From: PFL25 sp046260155
Lineage (GTDB): Bacteria > Chloroflexota > Anaerolineae > Anaerolineales > UBA4823
Assembly (NCBI GenBank): GCA_046260155.1
Contig: JBJYXV010000074.1
Location: 129,386-193,385, forward strand
DNA: 64,000 nucleotides
Reading direction: 5' to 3'
Part shown: positions 42,869-52,348 of the stretch, piece after piece
Layout: each line of letters begins with the position of its first letter
Position numbering within the stretch: position 1 is the stretch's first letter
Position numbers and translations under genes: made by a program
Notes under the pieces: model-generated
Database searches by the model: none
What the model was told of the DNA's origin: nothing
The model's input: only the letters and a program-made list of their open reading frames with translations

Positions 42869-43351
42869 TTATTTTGCCTCCAGATGTACACCATTTCGCA
42901 AGCCATTCTCCAATAATTGTAACACCTGAGGGTGGTTGCTCTCAAGCCTTTGGGCAACTGCGTCTGCCATCCGGTCAACAAATTGGTTGCCTGTTTCCGG
43001 GTGCTCGACACATAATTTCTGTAAATCTGAACCACGAACTCGCATCAACTTTGTGAAATCAGTGCAAATGGCAGCAGAGGTATAACTACGGCGACCGATA
43101 ACCGCTGACCAGCCAACCATTCCACCCGGCTTAATACGAGCGATCACGATATCCTCATCATCTTCTGGCTTGAAATGGATGGCAACCTCACCTGAGCGTA
43201 CCAAGTAGAAATATGTCGCGGGTTCCCCCTGCTCAAACAACACAGTACCTGCATGGCATTCACTGGGCATGAACAGAGGACGGAGTAAATTGGTCTGGTC
43301 TTCTGAAAAGCCGTCGAATAATGGAAATTGCTTCAAGAGATCTTGCGACAT
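42869..43351 (-). CDS. Stand-alone cyclic-nucleotide-binding domain protein
   Basis: 160 residues from ATG 43351 (AAGGTGG upstream); an upstream in-frame start is rejected. It has one cNMP-binding (CNB) domain of the Crp type: F-P-L-F-D-G-F-S near residue 8, F-E-Q-G-E-P-A-T-Y-F-Y-L-V-R-S-G-E-V and G-G-M-V-G-W-S-A-V. The phosphate-binding cassette has G-W-S-A rather than the E-x-x-x-x-x-R-x-A of cAMP binders, so its ligand is uncertain. There is no helix-turn-helix C-terminus, so it should not bind DNA. It precedes the NifU-like gene. Confidence 0.85.
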   Translation of the reverse strand: MSQDLLKQFPLFDGFSEDQTNLLRPLFMPSECHAGTVLFEQGEPATYFYLVRSGEVAIHFKPEDDEDIVIARIKPGGMVGWSAVIGRRSYTSAAICTDFTKLMRVRGSDLQKLCVEHPETGNQFVDRMADAVAQRLESNHPQVLQLLENGLRNGVHLEAK

Positions 43352-43536
43352 GATAACCACCTTCTGGTAATAACAATGTATCCTCTCCAAGATTTATCTC
43401 CAAGTGGCAAATATCCTCAAACAACCGACAAATATCACCTACCTAAGGACATTTATCCTACCCACAATATTATCTAAACAAATTTTGCGGTTTACGAATT
43501 TATTTTGCGTTTATCCGATAATTCACAAAATTAAAA

Positions 43537-43565
43537 GAGACGCCCTTCTAGTTGAAAGGCGTCTC
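43537..43565 (-). terminator. Intrinsic terminator of clpC
   Basis: GAGACGCC and GGCGTCTC (43537-43544 and 43558-43565) make an 8-bp stem. Read on the minus strand it is followed by TTTTAATTTT. It lies 27 bp after the clpC stop. Confidence 0.75.
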
Positions 43566-43591
43566 GAAATACTCTTGAGAATTAGACGCAG

Positions 43592-46075
43592 CTAACTTTG
43601 ACTCTCCACCGACTGAATGTTCTCGGCTGGAATGGGTTCACCAACTGGGCGAAAGTACAACTGGTCAGTTTCTTCATCTACATCAACAATTACCGTGTCA
43701 CCTGATTTGAATTCACCGCTCAGTAGGCTGATTGATAATGGGCTTTCGACATGTTTTTGCAACGCTCGCCGGAGCGGCCGTGCGCCGAAAGCGGGATCAT
43801 ATCCCTCATTCGCGAGCCATTCTCGTGCAGCAGCTGTCAGTTCAACCGATAAATCATGCTCGCAGAGACGCTCCTGGATTTCTTCCATCTGCAGGTCTAC
43901 AATCTGCTGCATTTGTTCCTTGGAGAGCGATGAAAAAGTAATTATCTCATCGATGCGGTTGAGGAATTCTGGTCGAAAAGTATCTTTGAGTGCCTTTTGG
44001 ATCTTGTCATGGGCTTCCCGTTCATCTTTGTTTGCAGAGCTTTGTAAGAATCCCAGGGTGCCTGATTTATTGATGTACTCAGTTCCCAGGTTGCTGGTCA
44101 TGATCAAAACTGTATTGCGGAAATTGACGATACGACCCTGCCCATCTGTTAAGCGCCCGTCGTCTAGGATTTGCAGCAGGGAATTCCATACTTCCGGATG
44201 CGCTTTCTCGATTTCATCAAACAGCACCACCCGGTAGGGTCGCCGCCTGACAGCTTCGGTCAGCTGGCCACCCTCTTCGTAACCCACGTAACCTGGCGGA
44301 GCACCAAAGAGCCGCGAAACAGCGTGCTGTTCCCGATATTCACTCATATCGATGCGCACAATCGCATCCAGATCATCAAACAGGAATTCTGCCAGGGCTT
44401 TCGCTAATTCTGTTTTACCTACTCCAGATGGACCGATGAAGATAAAAGAACCAATCGGACGACGTGGATCTTTGAGACCTGAACGGGCACGCCGAATGGC
44501 ATCCGAAATGGCATGAATTGCCTCATCTTGACCGATGATGTTCTCGTGCAACCGTTCTTCCATGTGCAGTAATTTCTCAGATTCGGTTTCCATCATCTGG
44601 CTGACCGGAATGCCCGTCCACTGGGCTACAACTTCCGCGATATCACTTTCGTCAACAACTTCATCCAGTTCATGCTCCGCTTCCCAACGGTCGCGGTTTT
44701 CGCTGAATTCAGATTCAAGGCGCAACCGTTCCGATTTCTTTTCTGCCGCGCGCTCATAATCACGTTCCAGACCAGCTTGTTCTTCTTCAGCAGTGATGCG
44801 ATCGATCTCAGTCTTGAGATCCTTCAAGTCAGGTGGAAGCGAATACAACGCCACCCGCAGTTTCGCAGCTGCCTCATCCATTAAATCTATGGCTTTATCT
44901 GGCAGATGACGATCGGTCACATAACGATCGGAAAGTCTTGCGGAAGCAACCAGAGCCTCATCTGAAAAGCGGACTTTGTGGTGGGCTTCATAGCGATCCC
45001 GTAAACCCTCGAGCATCTTGATGGTATCATCGACGCTCGGCTCCTCAACATACACCGGTGCAAAGCGGCGCTCAAGTGCGGCATCTTTTTCAAGATGCTT
45101 GTGATATTCATCCAGCGTGGTTGCACCAATTGCATGCAGCTCGCCGCGTGCTAAGGCAGGCTTGAGCATATTCGAGGCATCCATAGCACCTTGCGCTGCC
45201 CCGGCACCAACCACAGTGTGCAGCTCGTCCACAAACAGGATAACTTCTCCTGCTGCTTTCTGAATCTCCTCGATAGCGGCCTTCAATCGCTCTTCGAATT
45301 CTCCCCGGAAACGCGATCCGGCGATCATCGCCCCCAAGTCCAGAGCCACGACCCTTTTGCCGCTTAAGATTTCAGGGATATCGTTGGTAACGATTTTCTG
45401 AGCCAGACCTTCCACGATAGCGGTCTTTCCCACACCAGCTTCACCGATCAGAACCGGGTTGTTTTTTGTGCGTCGCGAGAGAATGCGAATCACCCGGAGA
45501 ATCTCTCCATCGCGACCGATTACCGGGTCAAGCTTCCCTTCCCTCGCCATCTGGGTCAGATCACGCGAATATTTCTCCAATGTGCGATAACGAGCTTCCG
45601 CCTGTGGGTCGGTCACGCGTTGACCGCCCCGGATTTGCTTGATAGCTTCATTAACCCGCTCCCGAGTGACACCGGCGCCCTCCAGCAAGCGTGCTGCAGG
45701 AGTGCTGCGCTCGCTCAGGATAGCCAGGAAAATATGCTCGGTGGAGATATATTCGTCCTTCAGGCGGTTTGCTTCTTCATTTGCCAGATCGATAATCCGC
45801 TTGACGCGTGGTGTGATAAAAATTTGGCCTGCGCCACCACCAAAAATGTTCGCCTTCGGGCTGGTCCGTAATATATAGTCCAACCTTTCTGTTAAAGCAG
45901 CCGCATCGACCTTCAAGGTCTCCAGAATTTGGGTAATCACTCCGTCGGGTTGCTCGATTAAAGCCAATAAAATATGTTCTGTATCAATCTGATTATGCCC
46001 ATAGCGCTGGATTATCTCAGCTGAACGCTGAGCAGCTTCCTGGGCGCGCTCAGTAAAGCGATCAAATTTCATCAT
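43592..46075 (-). CDS. clpC: ATP-dependent Clp protease ATP-binding subunit ClpC
   Basis: 827 residues. ClpC unfolds substrates and feeds them to ClpP. Order of parts: N domain of two repeats (F-T-E-R-A-Q-E-A and I-S-T-E-H-I-F-L-A-I), AAA1 with Walker A G-E-A-G-V-G-K-T and D-E-L-H, a UVR-containing middle region (D-Y-E-R-A-A-E-K-K-S-E-R-L), AAA2 with G-P-S-G-V-G-K-T-E-L and D-E-I-E-K-A-H. An L-G-F loop lies where ClpP-docking loops sit. The short middle domain and ClpP loop separate it from ClpB. AAGGTG is 8 nt before the ATG. No ctsR, mcsA or mcsB neighbours are seen. Confidence 0.93.
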   Translation of the reverse strand: MMKFDRFTERAQEAAQRSAEIIQRYGHNQIDTEHILLALIEQPDGVITQILETLKVDAAALTERLDYILRTSPKANIFGGGAGQIFITPRVKRIIDLANEEANRLKDEYISTEHIFLAILSERSTPAARLLEGAGVTRERVNEAIKQIRGGQRVTDPQAEARYRTLEKYSRDLTQMAREGKLDPVIGRDGEILRVIRILSRRTKNNPVLIGEAGVGKTAIVEGLAQKIVTNDIPEILSGKRVVALDLGAMIAGSRFRGEFEERLKAAIEEIQKAAGEVILFVDELHTVVGAGAAQGAMDASNMLKPALARGELHAIGATTLDEYHKHLEKDAALERRFAPVYVEEPSVDDTIKMLEGLRDRYEAHHKVRFSDEALVASARLSDRYVTDRHLPDKAIDLMDEAAAKLRVALYSLPPDLKDLKTEIDRITAEEEQAGLERDYERAAEKKSERLRLESEFSENRDRWEAEHELDEVVDESDIAEVVAQWTGIPVSQMMETESEKLLHMEERLHENIIGQDEAIHAISDAIRRARSGLKDPRRPIGSFIFIGPSGVGKTELAKALAEFLFDDLDAIVRIDMSEYREQHAVSRLFGAPPGYVGYEEGGQLTEAVRRRPYRVVLFDEIEKAHPEVWNSLLQILDDGRLTDGQGRIVNFRNTVLIMTSNLGTEYINKSGTLGFLQSSANKDEREAHDKIQKALKDTFRPEFLNRIDEIITFSSLSKEQMQQIVDLQMEEIQERLCEHDLSVELTAAAREWLANEGYDPAFGARPLRRALQKHVESPLSISLLSGEFKSGDTVIVDVDEETDQLYFRPVGEPIPAENIQSVESQS

Positions 46076-46117
46076 GATATTTTCACCTTCCTCAGACAGA
46101 TATTTCCTGTCCTCGGC

Positions 46118-46126
46118 ATTATATCA
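46118..46126 (-). promoter_or_regulatory. Extended -10 promoter of clpC
   Basis: TGATATAAT on the minus strand, a perfect extended -10, about 40 nt before the clpC ATG. No HrcA CIRCE or CtsR operator is recognised near it. Confidence 0.6.
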
Positions 46127-46238
46127 TCGCACCTTCAGGGATTTTAATATGTGGCATAAGAAATATGTATGAATCATCACCCGCTAAGAATAGCCCCTGT
46201 ATCGGTTCTGCTGCTTGTTTCATCATCTTCGATTGATT

Positions 46239-47702
46239 CTACGGTCTTGGGGTCCGGCTGGGTGTGGCGGAAGGTGTTGGTGTTACAGTTACGATCCTGG
46301 TATACATCTGGGGCACCCAACCAACTCGGCCTTCCTGATCGATGACCTCGATCCAGACCAATCCGTTGACTGTTTCGATGCCATACAGCACGACCAGTGG
46401 TTCTCCTTCCCTCATCGTACCGATGATCGGTCCTTCAGGGTATGCGCGCAACCTCAATCCATCACCAAAGGTATGCGCGACCAAGGCAACCGATGGAGTT
46501 GGTGTGCTGGTTGCCGTGTTGGTGGGAGTTGGGGTCATTGTGTCCGTCGGGGTTTGTGTTGCTGTGGGGGTCGCAGTTCTGGTTGGGGTCGCTGTCCGCG
46601 TTGGTGTGGGTGATGGTCCGATGGTAGGTGTGGGGGTTAAAGTAGGCGGAATTTTTGGGTCGAGCTGTGAAACAATCACGCTGTTAATTTCCAATTCAAC
46701 CGGTTGCTGCAACTGCCCCGCGATCGCATCATGGAGATCTACGCTGTCCTGGTAATAGAGCGGCCGTGGAGTGCGTAACGTAATCTTCAAACTCACTACT
46801 TCTCCATCCCTGTTCACGGACATTTCCACCAAATCGGCATTTAAGATCCTCTGCACTTCCTCCTGGACTACATCTTCAATATACCGCCTCTCTTGGGCAT
46901 CTTGAACAAAGTTTACACTCAAGTATGTCAGGGGTACCGCGAGCGTTACCGTTAACAAGGCAGCGAAGATCAAGCTGCGCGGTAATCGATTGGTAACCGT
47001 GATCGGTTTGGGTCCAAAACCTAATGCGAAGAAAACCAGGGTTGATGCAAAAGCGATCGCCACGGTGTTGGTGATAAAAAGTAACCCGGCACCGCCGGCA
47101 ATGTCCATCCGGTCTAAAGCCAAGCCGACTCCAACTGTGCACAGCGGTGGCATCAGCGCGGTTGCAATCGCCACTCCAGGCAGGGCAGCGGATAGCTGCG
47201 GCTGCGCAAGAGCATATGCAGCCGCGATGCCCCCCGCGACGGCAACAGTTAAATCAATTGGAGATGGATTTGTCCTGGCGACAACCTCGCTCGGTATCTC
47301 CTGCAGAAGGATGAGAGGTAAATGGCGGTTTAACCAGGTCCACAAGAATGAAACTACAACTGCGACGATTGCGCCTTGGATCACCCCGCTGATTGAATCA
47401 CGTAGCAAGTGACCATCACCTGTGACCGAAGCCATACCCATACCCAGGATGGGTGACATCAATGGGGCAACCAGCATGGCACCGATGATAATTGCAACGG
47501 AGTTGGTCATAAGCCCCAGGGTAGCAATCGTGCAGGAAAGGATCACCATCAGAAAGAAATCGAAGCCTGGATGTGAAGCCTCTCGTAAGCGAACTCGTAC
47601 TTCTCCCTGGCGTTCCTTATCGATCGGGCGGGTAATACGGCTCCAGAAATAGAGAAGACGCACCCGGAGGGAAGGTGGCGGCTGTGAGTCGTTAGAAGTC
47701 AT
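46239..47702 (-). CDS. DUF389 membrane protein with Thr/Pro linker and SH3-like domain
   Basis: 487 residues. The N-terminal DUF389 domain (about residues 40-270) has several membrane segments and conserved blocks (L-G-L-M-T-N-S-V-A-I-I-I-G-A-M-L-V-A-P-L-M-S-P-I; alternating G-V-A-I-A-T-A-L-M-P-P-L). A soluble region follows, then a Thr/Pro-rich stretch (about residues 355-400) and an SH3b-like domain (L-R-L-R-A-Y-P-E-G, V-N-G-L-V-W-I-E-V). The end is again Thr/Pro-rich. DUF389 function is not established; the SH3-like domain probably reaches into the envelope. The repeat is in the protein and DNA (about 46490-46650). Confidence 0.85.
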   Translation of the reverse strand: MTSNDSQPPPSLRVRLLYFWSRITRPIDKERQGEVRVRLREASHPGFDFFLMVILSCTIATLGLMTNSVAIIIGAMLVAPLMSPILGMGMASVTGDGHLLRDSISGVIQGAIVAVVVSFLWTWLNRHLPLILLQEIPSEVVARTNPSPIDLTVAVAGGIAAAYALAQPQLSAALPGVAIATALMPPLCTVGVGLALDRMDIAGGAGLLFITNTVAIAFASTLVFFALGFGPKPITVTNRLPRSLIFAALLTVTLAVPLTYLSVNFVQDAQERRYIEDVVQEEVQRILNADLVEMSVNRDGEVVSLKITLRTPRPLYYQDSVDLHDAIAGQLQQPVELEINSVIVSQLDPKIPPTLTPTPTIGPSPTPTRTATPTRTATPTATQTPTDTMTPTPTNTATSTPTPSVALVAHTFGDGLRLRAYPEGPIIGTMREGEPLVVLYGIETVNGLVWIEVIDQEGRVGWVPQMYTRIVTVTPTPSATPSRTPRP

Positions 47703-47732
47703 TTCAGAATTACTTGAGGTATGATTGCATGC

Positions 47733-48713
47733 TCAGTTGTGTCCGAGGATCGGGTGTGGCTGGTAAGGCTCACCCAAGCGATCAAGTTCCCCTACGCTCA
47801 AATCAATCTCGATCGCAGCCACATCCTGCTCCAAGTGTGTCATCCGGCTGGCACCAATAATCGGAGCGGTCACACCCGGTTGATGCAACAACCAGGCCAA
47901 TGCAATTTGGGATGGGGTTACTCCCTTTTGTTCAGCAATTTCAACCACCCGTTCTACCACGTTAAAATCACTCTCCTGGTAATACATCTCGTGCGCGAAT
48001 CCATCACTTTTCGCTCTTGAAGTCTCTCCCCAATCCTGGCTTGAGCGGTTACCGCTCAAGAAACCCCGCGCCAGGGGACTCCAGGGGATCACCCCGATCC
48101 CTTCGGAGCGACATAAGGGAAGCATCTCGCGTTCCTCTTCCCGATATACAAGATTATAGTGATTTTGCATGGCGATAAATCTCGTCCAGCCATTTATGTC
48201 TGCTAGATAGAGCGATTTTGAAAACTGCCATGCATACATGCTCGAAGCTCCAATATAGCGCACCTTGCCAGATTTGACAACATCATGCATGGTTTCCAGA
48301 GTTTCCTCGATCGGTGTTTCCGGGTCCCAGCGGTGTATCTGGTAGAGATCAATATAATCGGTATCCAAGCGGCGCAATGAATCGTCGATTGCGTTCAGGA
48401 TATGCACACGCGACAGACCACCCTGATTGGGCTTGGCACCCATGGGGAAGAATACCTTGCTGGCGATCACCACCTCATCCCGGCGGGTAAAATCCTTCAG
48501 CGCTCTTCCTAAAATCTCCTCACTCACCCCAAGGGAATACGCATCCGCGGTGTCGAAAAAATTTATTCCCAGCTCCAGGGCTCGCCGGATAAAAGGGCGC
48601 GATTCATCTTCATCCAGCACCCAATCACGCCACTTAGAAGACCCATAAGTCATCGTTCCCAAACAAATACGGGAAACCATCAATCCGCTTTTTCCTAATT
48701 TTTGGTATTCCAT
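47733..48713 (-). CDS. Aldo/keto reductase
   Basis: 326 residues, a typical AKR (YhdN/Tas-like subgroup). It should reduce aldehydes or ketones with NADPH in a TIM barrel. The catalytic tetrad is visible: D54 (F-F-D-T-A), Y59 (D-A-Y), K86 (I-A-S-K-V) and H127 (Y-Q-I-H-R-W-D). Substrate unknown. It lies 30 bp upstream of the DUF389 gene on the same strand and 37 bp after the M3 peptidase, so these minus-strand genes may share a transcript. Confidence 0.92.
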   Translation of the reverse strand: MEYQKLGKSGLMVSRICLGTMTYGSSKWRDWVLDEDESRPFIRRALELGINFFDTADAYSLGVSEEILGRALKDFTRRDEVVIASKVFFPMGAKPNQGGLSRVHILNAIDDSLRRLDTDYIDLYQIHRWDPETPIEETLETMHDVVKSGKVRYIGASSMYAWQFSKSLYLADINGWTRFIAMQNHYNLVYREEEREMLPLCRSEGIGVIPWSPLARGFLSGNRSSQDWGETSRAKSDGFAHEMYYQESDFNVVERVVEIAEQKGVTPSQIALAWLLHQPGVTAPIIGASRMTHLEQDVAAIEIDLSVGELDRLGEPYQPHPILGHN

Positions 48714-48750
48714 AACCCTTCCCTGCGCAAGATACGATTCGATGGACTGA

Positions 48751-50463
48751 TCAGGGAATCATCTCTTCTAAACCAGAGATGGTCTCCTGAATAGTATTCA
48801 CTGCTTCCCGTAAAACCTCTTTTTCAAAGGTAAATCTCGCTCCAGCGGTCTCATAGAGCTGAGGGAGGGTAACACTGGTTCCCAAGGAGAGTGCTTTGCG
48901 ATAAGCAGCTACAGCACCGTCCTGGTCCTGGAGAGCATTGCGCCAGATTTGTACCGCTCCCAGCTGGGCCAGTCCGTATTCAATATAATAGAACGGCTCA
49001 TCAAAAATGTGGGGTTTACGCTGCCAGCCCGTCCTCATTTCCTGGTCTAAATCACTCCAATCCACTCCTGGCATGAATCGCGCCCACAACTGCGCCCAAC
49101 AACCATCGCAATTATCTACCTCCAAGGCAGTATCCATATTTTCATATACCCAGTGCTGGAACGCATCAACGACTGCCATGTAAGGCCAAAAGAGAAGCAT
49201 ATCCTCAAGATATTGGATGCGTGCCCGGGCAGATTCTACTGGCTCATAGAAGCCCCCTTGATTGATCTCCAGGTACGGGCTGGACAGCAGCTCCATCGAC
49301 ATCGAGGCAACTTCAGCAAATTCGGCAGGTATCTCCAAGAAGAAATATGGCCTGTGAGTGCACTCAAAAACATGAAACGCGTGCCCTCCTTCATGCAAAA
49401 TTGTTTGTACATCATCATGGATACCGACAGCATTTGTGAAGATGAATGGTCTTTGGGAGTATTCATAATGGCTGCAAAATCCACCGGGAGCCTTGTTGGC
49501 CCGGTTTTCCAGATCAAGCAGACCTTCCTGATCCATCTGCCGAAAATATTTGCCAAACTGAGGGTTTACTCGTGAAAATATCTTTTCCGACTTATCGATC
49601 AATTCTTTAATCGTTCGAAATGGTTTTAGTGCTGGCAGGCCATATGGATCGACGTTCAGATCCCATGGTCTCAAAGTGTTTACGCCCAGGCGCTGGCGAC
49701 GTTTTTGATAAATTACCTGCGCCGCTGGAACAACCACTTCTTCGATTCCCTGGTGAAATTGATAGCAATCTTCAGGTAAATAATCAAACCGCAGCAACAT
49801 CTGCCAGCGGTACGCTCGGTAGTTTGGCAAATCGGCATTAAATGCGATTGACTTGCGTAGCTCCAGGAACTTGATCCAAAGCTCATTCAAAGCCTGCCGA
49901 TCTTCCAATTGCCTGGCAGCAGCTAGGCGCCAGGCTTTTTCCCGTCTTTTGGCATCTTTTTCCTGGAAAACAGGTTGTAGCTGGGGCAGGGGGACCAGAT
50001 CTCCATCCCAGAGAACCGTTTGAGCACCCATGATCCTGTCATATTCAAGGACCAGCTTCCGTTCTTCACTCAACAGGGAAAGGTTCTTATCCCGGAAAAG
50101 TTCAGCCTGAGTATGCATATCCCTGAGCGGTATTTGATATCCTTCTGGGGATATTCCACTCGCCAATAGTTTCTCTTTGAGGCTTTGCTCAGCAGATCTC
50201 GCCTTGGGCCGGATTTCATCTAAGAAATGAGTAAACTGCTTTTCTGCTGTTTGATTACTCGTATCAACTGCGGTTGCGTCATAGAGGCGCCAATAGATTT
50301 CATCCAATAGCTTGCTGATATCTGACCAATCCTCAAGCCAAACAAGGATGTTTGTCTCATCAATTGTACGCTGCTGCAATTCTTCGAAAATCGGTTCGAT
50401 TTTCGACCAGTCCCAATCAAGAAATTCGTCGGGCTTGTCAGGCAGCGCAGGATTCATTTTCAT
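48751..50463 (-). CDS. M3-family oligoendopeptidase
   Basis: 570 residues. The zinc motif H357-E-G-G-H361 with downstream E in E-F-A-E-V-A-S-M-S-M-E matches M3 (thimet/PepF) peptidases, which cut short peptides in the cytoplasm. The M-S-M-E-L-L and Y-Y-I-E-Y-G-L-A-Q-L blocks near the end also fit the M3B (PepF) branch. No signal peptide is seen, so intracellular. Start ATG at 50463. Confidence 0.92.
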   Translation of the reverse strand: MKMNPALPDKPDEFLDWDWSKIEPIFEELQQRTIDETNILVWLEDWSDISKLLDEIYWRLYDATAVDTSNQTAEKQFTHFLDEIRPKARSAEQSLKEKLLASGISPEGYQIPLRDMHTQAELFRDKNLSLLSEERKLVLEYDRIMGAQTVLWDGDLVPLPQLQPVFQEKDAKRREKAWRLAAARQLEDRQALNELWIKFLELRKSIAFNADLPNYRAYRWQMLLRFDYLPEDCYQFHQGIEEVVVPAAQVIYQKRRQRLGVNTLRPWDLNVDPYGLPALKPFRTIKELIDKSEKIFSRVNPQFGKYFRQMDQEGLLDLENRANKAPGGFCSHYEYSQRPFIFTNAVGIHDDVQTILHEGGHAFHVFECTHRPYFFLEIPAEFAEVASMSMELLSSPYLEINQGGFYEPVESARARIQYLEDMLLFWPYMAVVDAFQHWVYENMDTALEVDNCDGCWAQLWARFMPGVDWSDLDQEMRTGWQRKPHIFDEPFYYIEYGLAQLGAVQIWRNALQDQDGAVAAYRKALSLGTSVTLPQLYETAGARFTFEKEVLREAVNTIQETISGLEEMIP

Positions 50464-50505
50464 TCCTCGGATCGTAAACAGTACGCATATTCATATTCCC
50501 AATCA

Positions 50506-51996
50506 TCAGGCAGCTTTGTCTAGTGCGGGTCGTTGGGTATGCCAGTTCGTGACCTGCTGGTAGGCATGGGCAGCCTCGAAGAGCGTCTTTTCCATGAAGT
50601 GGGGAGCCATCAGCTGCATGCCGATCGGCAGTCCCTGGTCATCAAAACCAACCGGGAAACTGATCCCGGGAACCCCCGCCAGGTTTGCCGGCAGGGTGAA
50701 AATATCTTCCAGGTACATCGAGAGGGGATCGTCACCATGCTCACCAATGCGAAAAGCCGTGGTTGGGGCAACCGGGGCTGCGATTACATCCACGCTTTGA
50801 AATGCAGATTCGAAATCTGTTTTGATTAATGTGCGCACCTTTTGTGCCTGCCCATAATATGCTTCGTAATAACCAGCTGAAAGAGCGTAAGTTCCCAGCA
50901 TTATGCGACGCTTGACTTCCGCCCCAAATTTCTCTCCCCGAGTGTTGCGATAGATGTCCCACATTTCATCCGCATCCAAACGAGGTCCATAGCGGATGCC
51001 ATCAAAACGAGCCAGGTTCGCAGAAGCTTCTGCAGGTGCAATCAGGTAGTAAACAGGTAAAGCATACTCTGTAAAGGGTAAATTAATCCTTTCCACCCGG
51101 GCGCCGAGATCCTCAAATTTCTCGATCGCGCTCCTGACAGCTCGCCGCACAGCTTCCTGAATCCCATCAATAAAATATTCTTCCGGAATTCCAACCCGTA
51201 AACCATTTAATTCCGGTTCTCTGTTGACCAGATCGAAATCTGGCAGCGGTTGATCAAAGGTCGTCGCATCCAGGGTATCGCTGCCTGCCATCACCTCAAA
51301 TAAGGGAAGGATATCAGCTGCTGAGACACCCATCGCTCCCACGACATCCAGGGAAGAACCATAAGCGACTAATCCATAACGCGAGACCCGACCATAAGTG
51401 GGTTTCAGACCGGTCACACCACAAAAGGAAGCCGGCTGCCTCACACTTCCGCCAGTATCTGTCCCCAGAGCAGCTGGTGCTAATCGAGCAGACACAGCTG
51501 TCGCACTGCCACCGCTCGATCCGCCCGGAACACGCTCTAGGTCCCACGGATTGTGAGTTGGACCATATGCTGAATTCTCAGTGGAAGAACCCATAGCGAA
51601 TTCATCCGTATTGGTTTTCCCGAGGATAATGACCCCTGCCTCCCGCAATCTCTTTACTGCTGTGGCATCGTACGGGGGCAGAAATCCTTCCAGGATTTTC
51701 GAACCACTTGTACACGGCATGCCACTCACACATAGCACATCCTTAATTGCAATTGGCAACCCGGCTAAAGCGGGTAAATATTGGTCAGGATCTTTGCGCC
51801 ACTCTTGTAGTTTCTTATCTGCTTTGTCTGCCTGGCTGAGTGAAATTTCTGGATTAACAAATAAAAATGCGTGCAGGGAAGCATCCAGCTGCTCTATGCG
51901 GTAGAGATATGTTGAGACAATCTCACGGCTGGTGAGGTCGCCTGCACGTAATGCAGCCAGCAATTCTCCAAGGGAGAGATCTATAATTTCAGACAT
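50506..51996 (-). CDS. gatA: Asp-tRNA(Asn)/Glu-tRNA(Gln) amidotransferase subunit A
   Basis: 496 residues from ATG 51996, with the family start M-S-E-I-I-D-L-S-L-G-E-L; a longer frame to 52059 adds an unrelated leader and overlaps gatC. GatA is the glutaminase of the GatCAB complex. The amidase triad is visible: Lys in A-I-K-D-V, and two Ser in the G-S-S-G-G-S-A and T-G-G-S-V-R-Q-P blocks. It starts 10 bp after gatC ends. gatB is not in the window. Confidence 0.95.
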   Translation of the reverse strand: MSEIIDLSLGELLAALRAGDLTSREIVSTYLYRIEQLDASLHAFLFVNPEISLSQADKADKKLQEWRKDPDQYLPALAGLPIAIKDVLCVSGMPCTSGSKILEGFLPPYDATAVKRLREAGVIILGKTNTDEFAMGSSTENSAYGPTHNPWDLERVPGGSSGGSATAVSARLAPAALGTDTGGSVRQPASFCGVTGLKPTYGRVSRYGLVAYGSSLDVVGAMGVSAADILPLFEVMAGSDTLDATTFDQPLPDFDLVNREPELNGLRVGIPEEYFIDGIQEAVRRAVRSAIEKFEDLGARVERINLPFTEYALPVYYLIAPAEASANLARFDGIRYGPRLDADEMWDIYRNTRGEKFGAEVKRRIMLGTYALSAGYYEAYYGQAQKVRTLIKTDFESAFQSVDVIAAPVAPTTAFRIGEHGDDPLSMYLEDIFTLPANLAGVPGISFPVGFDDQGLPIGMQLMAPHFMEKTLFEAAHAYQQVTNWHTQRPALDKAA

Positions 51997-52006
51997 TAAG
52001 TTGGAT

Positions 52007-52294
52007 TCACTCCAATATTGGAGGGACGCGGAATTGACCTTTCTCAGTGTCAGGTGCATTTTCCAGCAGCTGTTTTTGGCTCAGCCCGGAATGGATCTTA
52101 TCCTCTCGTAAACCAGTGCCTGTTGAGGAAACTCTGGCAGTCGGGGAGATACCAGAAGTGTCGACAGACTGCAACCGGGCAGCATAATCAAGAATATCCG
52201 AAAGCTGCTCTGCGTAGCGCACTTTTTCCTGACCGGATAACCGCAGACGCGCTAATTCAGCAATATGCTCTACTTCCTCTCGGGTCAATTTCAT
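52007..52294 (-). CDS. gatC: Asp/Glu-tRNA amidotransferase subunit C
   Basis: 95 residues, standard GatC length. It stabilises the GatA-GatB interface. Motifs: E-E-V-E-H-I-A-E-L-A-R-L at the N-terminus and R-E-D at the C-terminal half (G-L-R-E-D-K-I). It leads the gatC-gatA unit. A perfect extended -10 box ends only 6 nt before the ATG, so no Shine-Dalgarno can fit and translation must start on a leaderless message. Confidence 0.93.
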   Translation of the reverse strand: MKLTREEVEHIAELARLRLSGQEKVRYAEQLSDILDYAARLQSVDTSGISPTARVSSTGTGLREDKIHSGLSQKQLLENAPDTEKGQFRVPPILE

Positions 52295-52300
52295 GGCGCG

Positions 52301-52309
52301 ATTATATCA
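52301..52309 (-). promoter_or_regulatory. Extended -10 promoter, leaderless, for gatCA
   Basis: TGATATAAT on the minus strand, perfect match, ending 6 nt before the gatC ATG (52294). The transcription start must fall at or just after the A of the ATG. Confidence 0.65.
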
Positions 52310-52348
52310 TGCAGGCCTTTTTGTTCGATCCAGAGATCACCACCAACT

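Noticed and set aside
43404..43595. Plus-strand frame of 63 codons between the CNB gene and clpC
   Set aside because: It lies in an AT-rich gap, spans the clpC terminator and has no ribosome-binding site.
46490..46650. Tandem DNA repeat as a possible CRISPR or satellite
   Set aside because: The repeat follows from Thr/Pro codons in the DUF389 protein linker; no constant spacer pattern.
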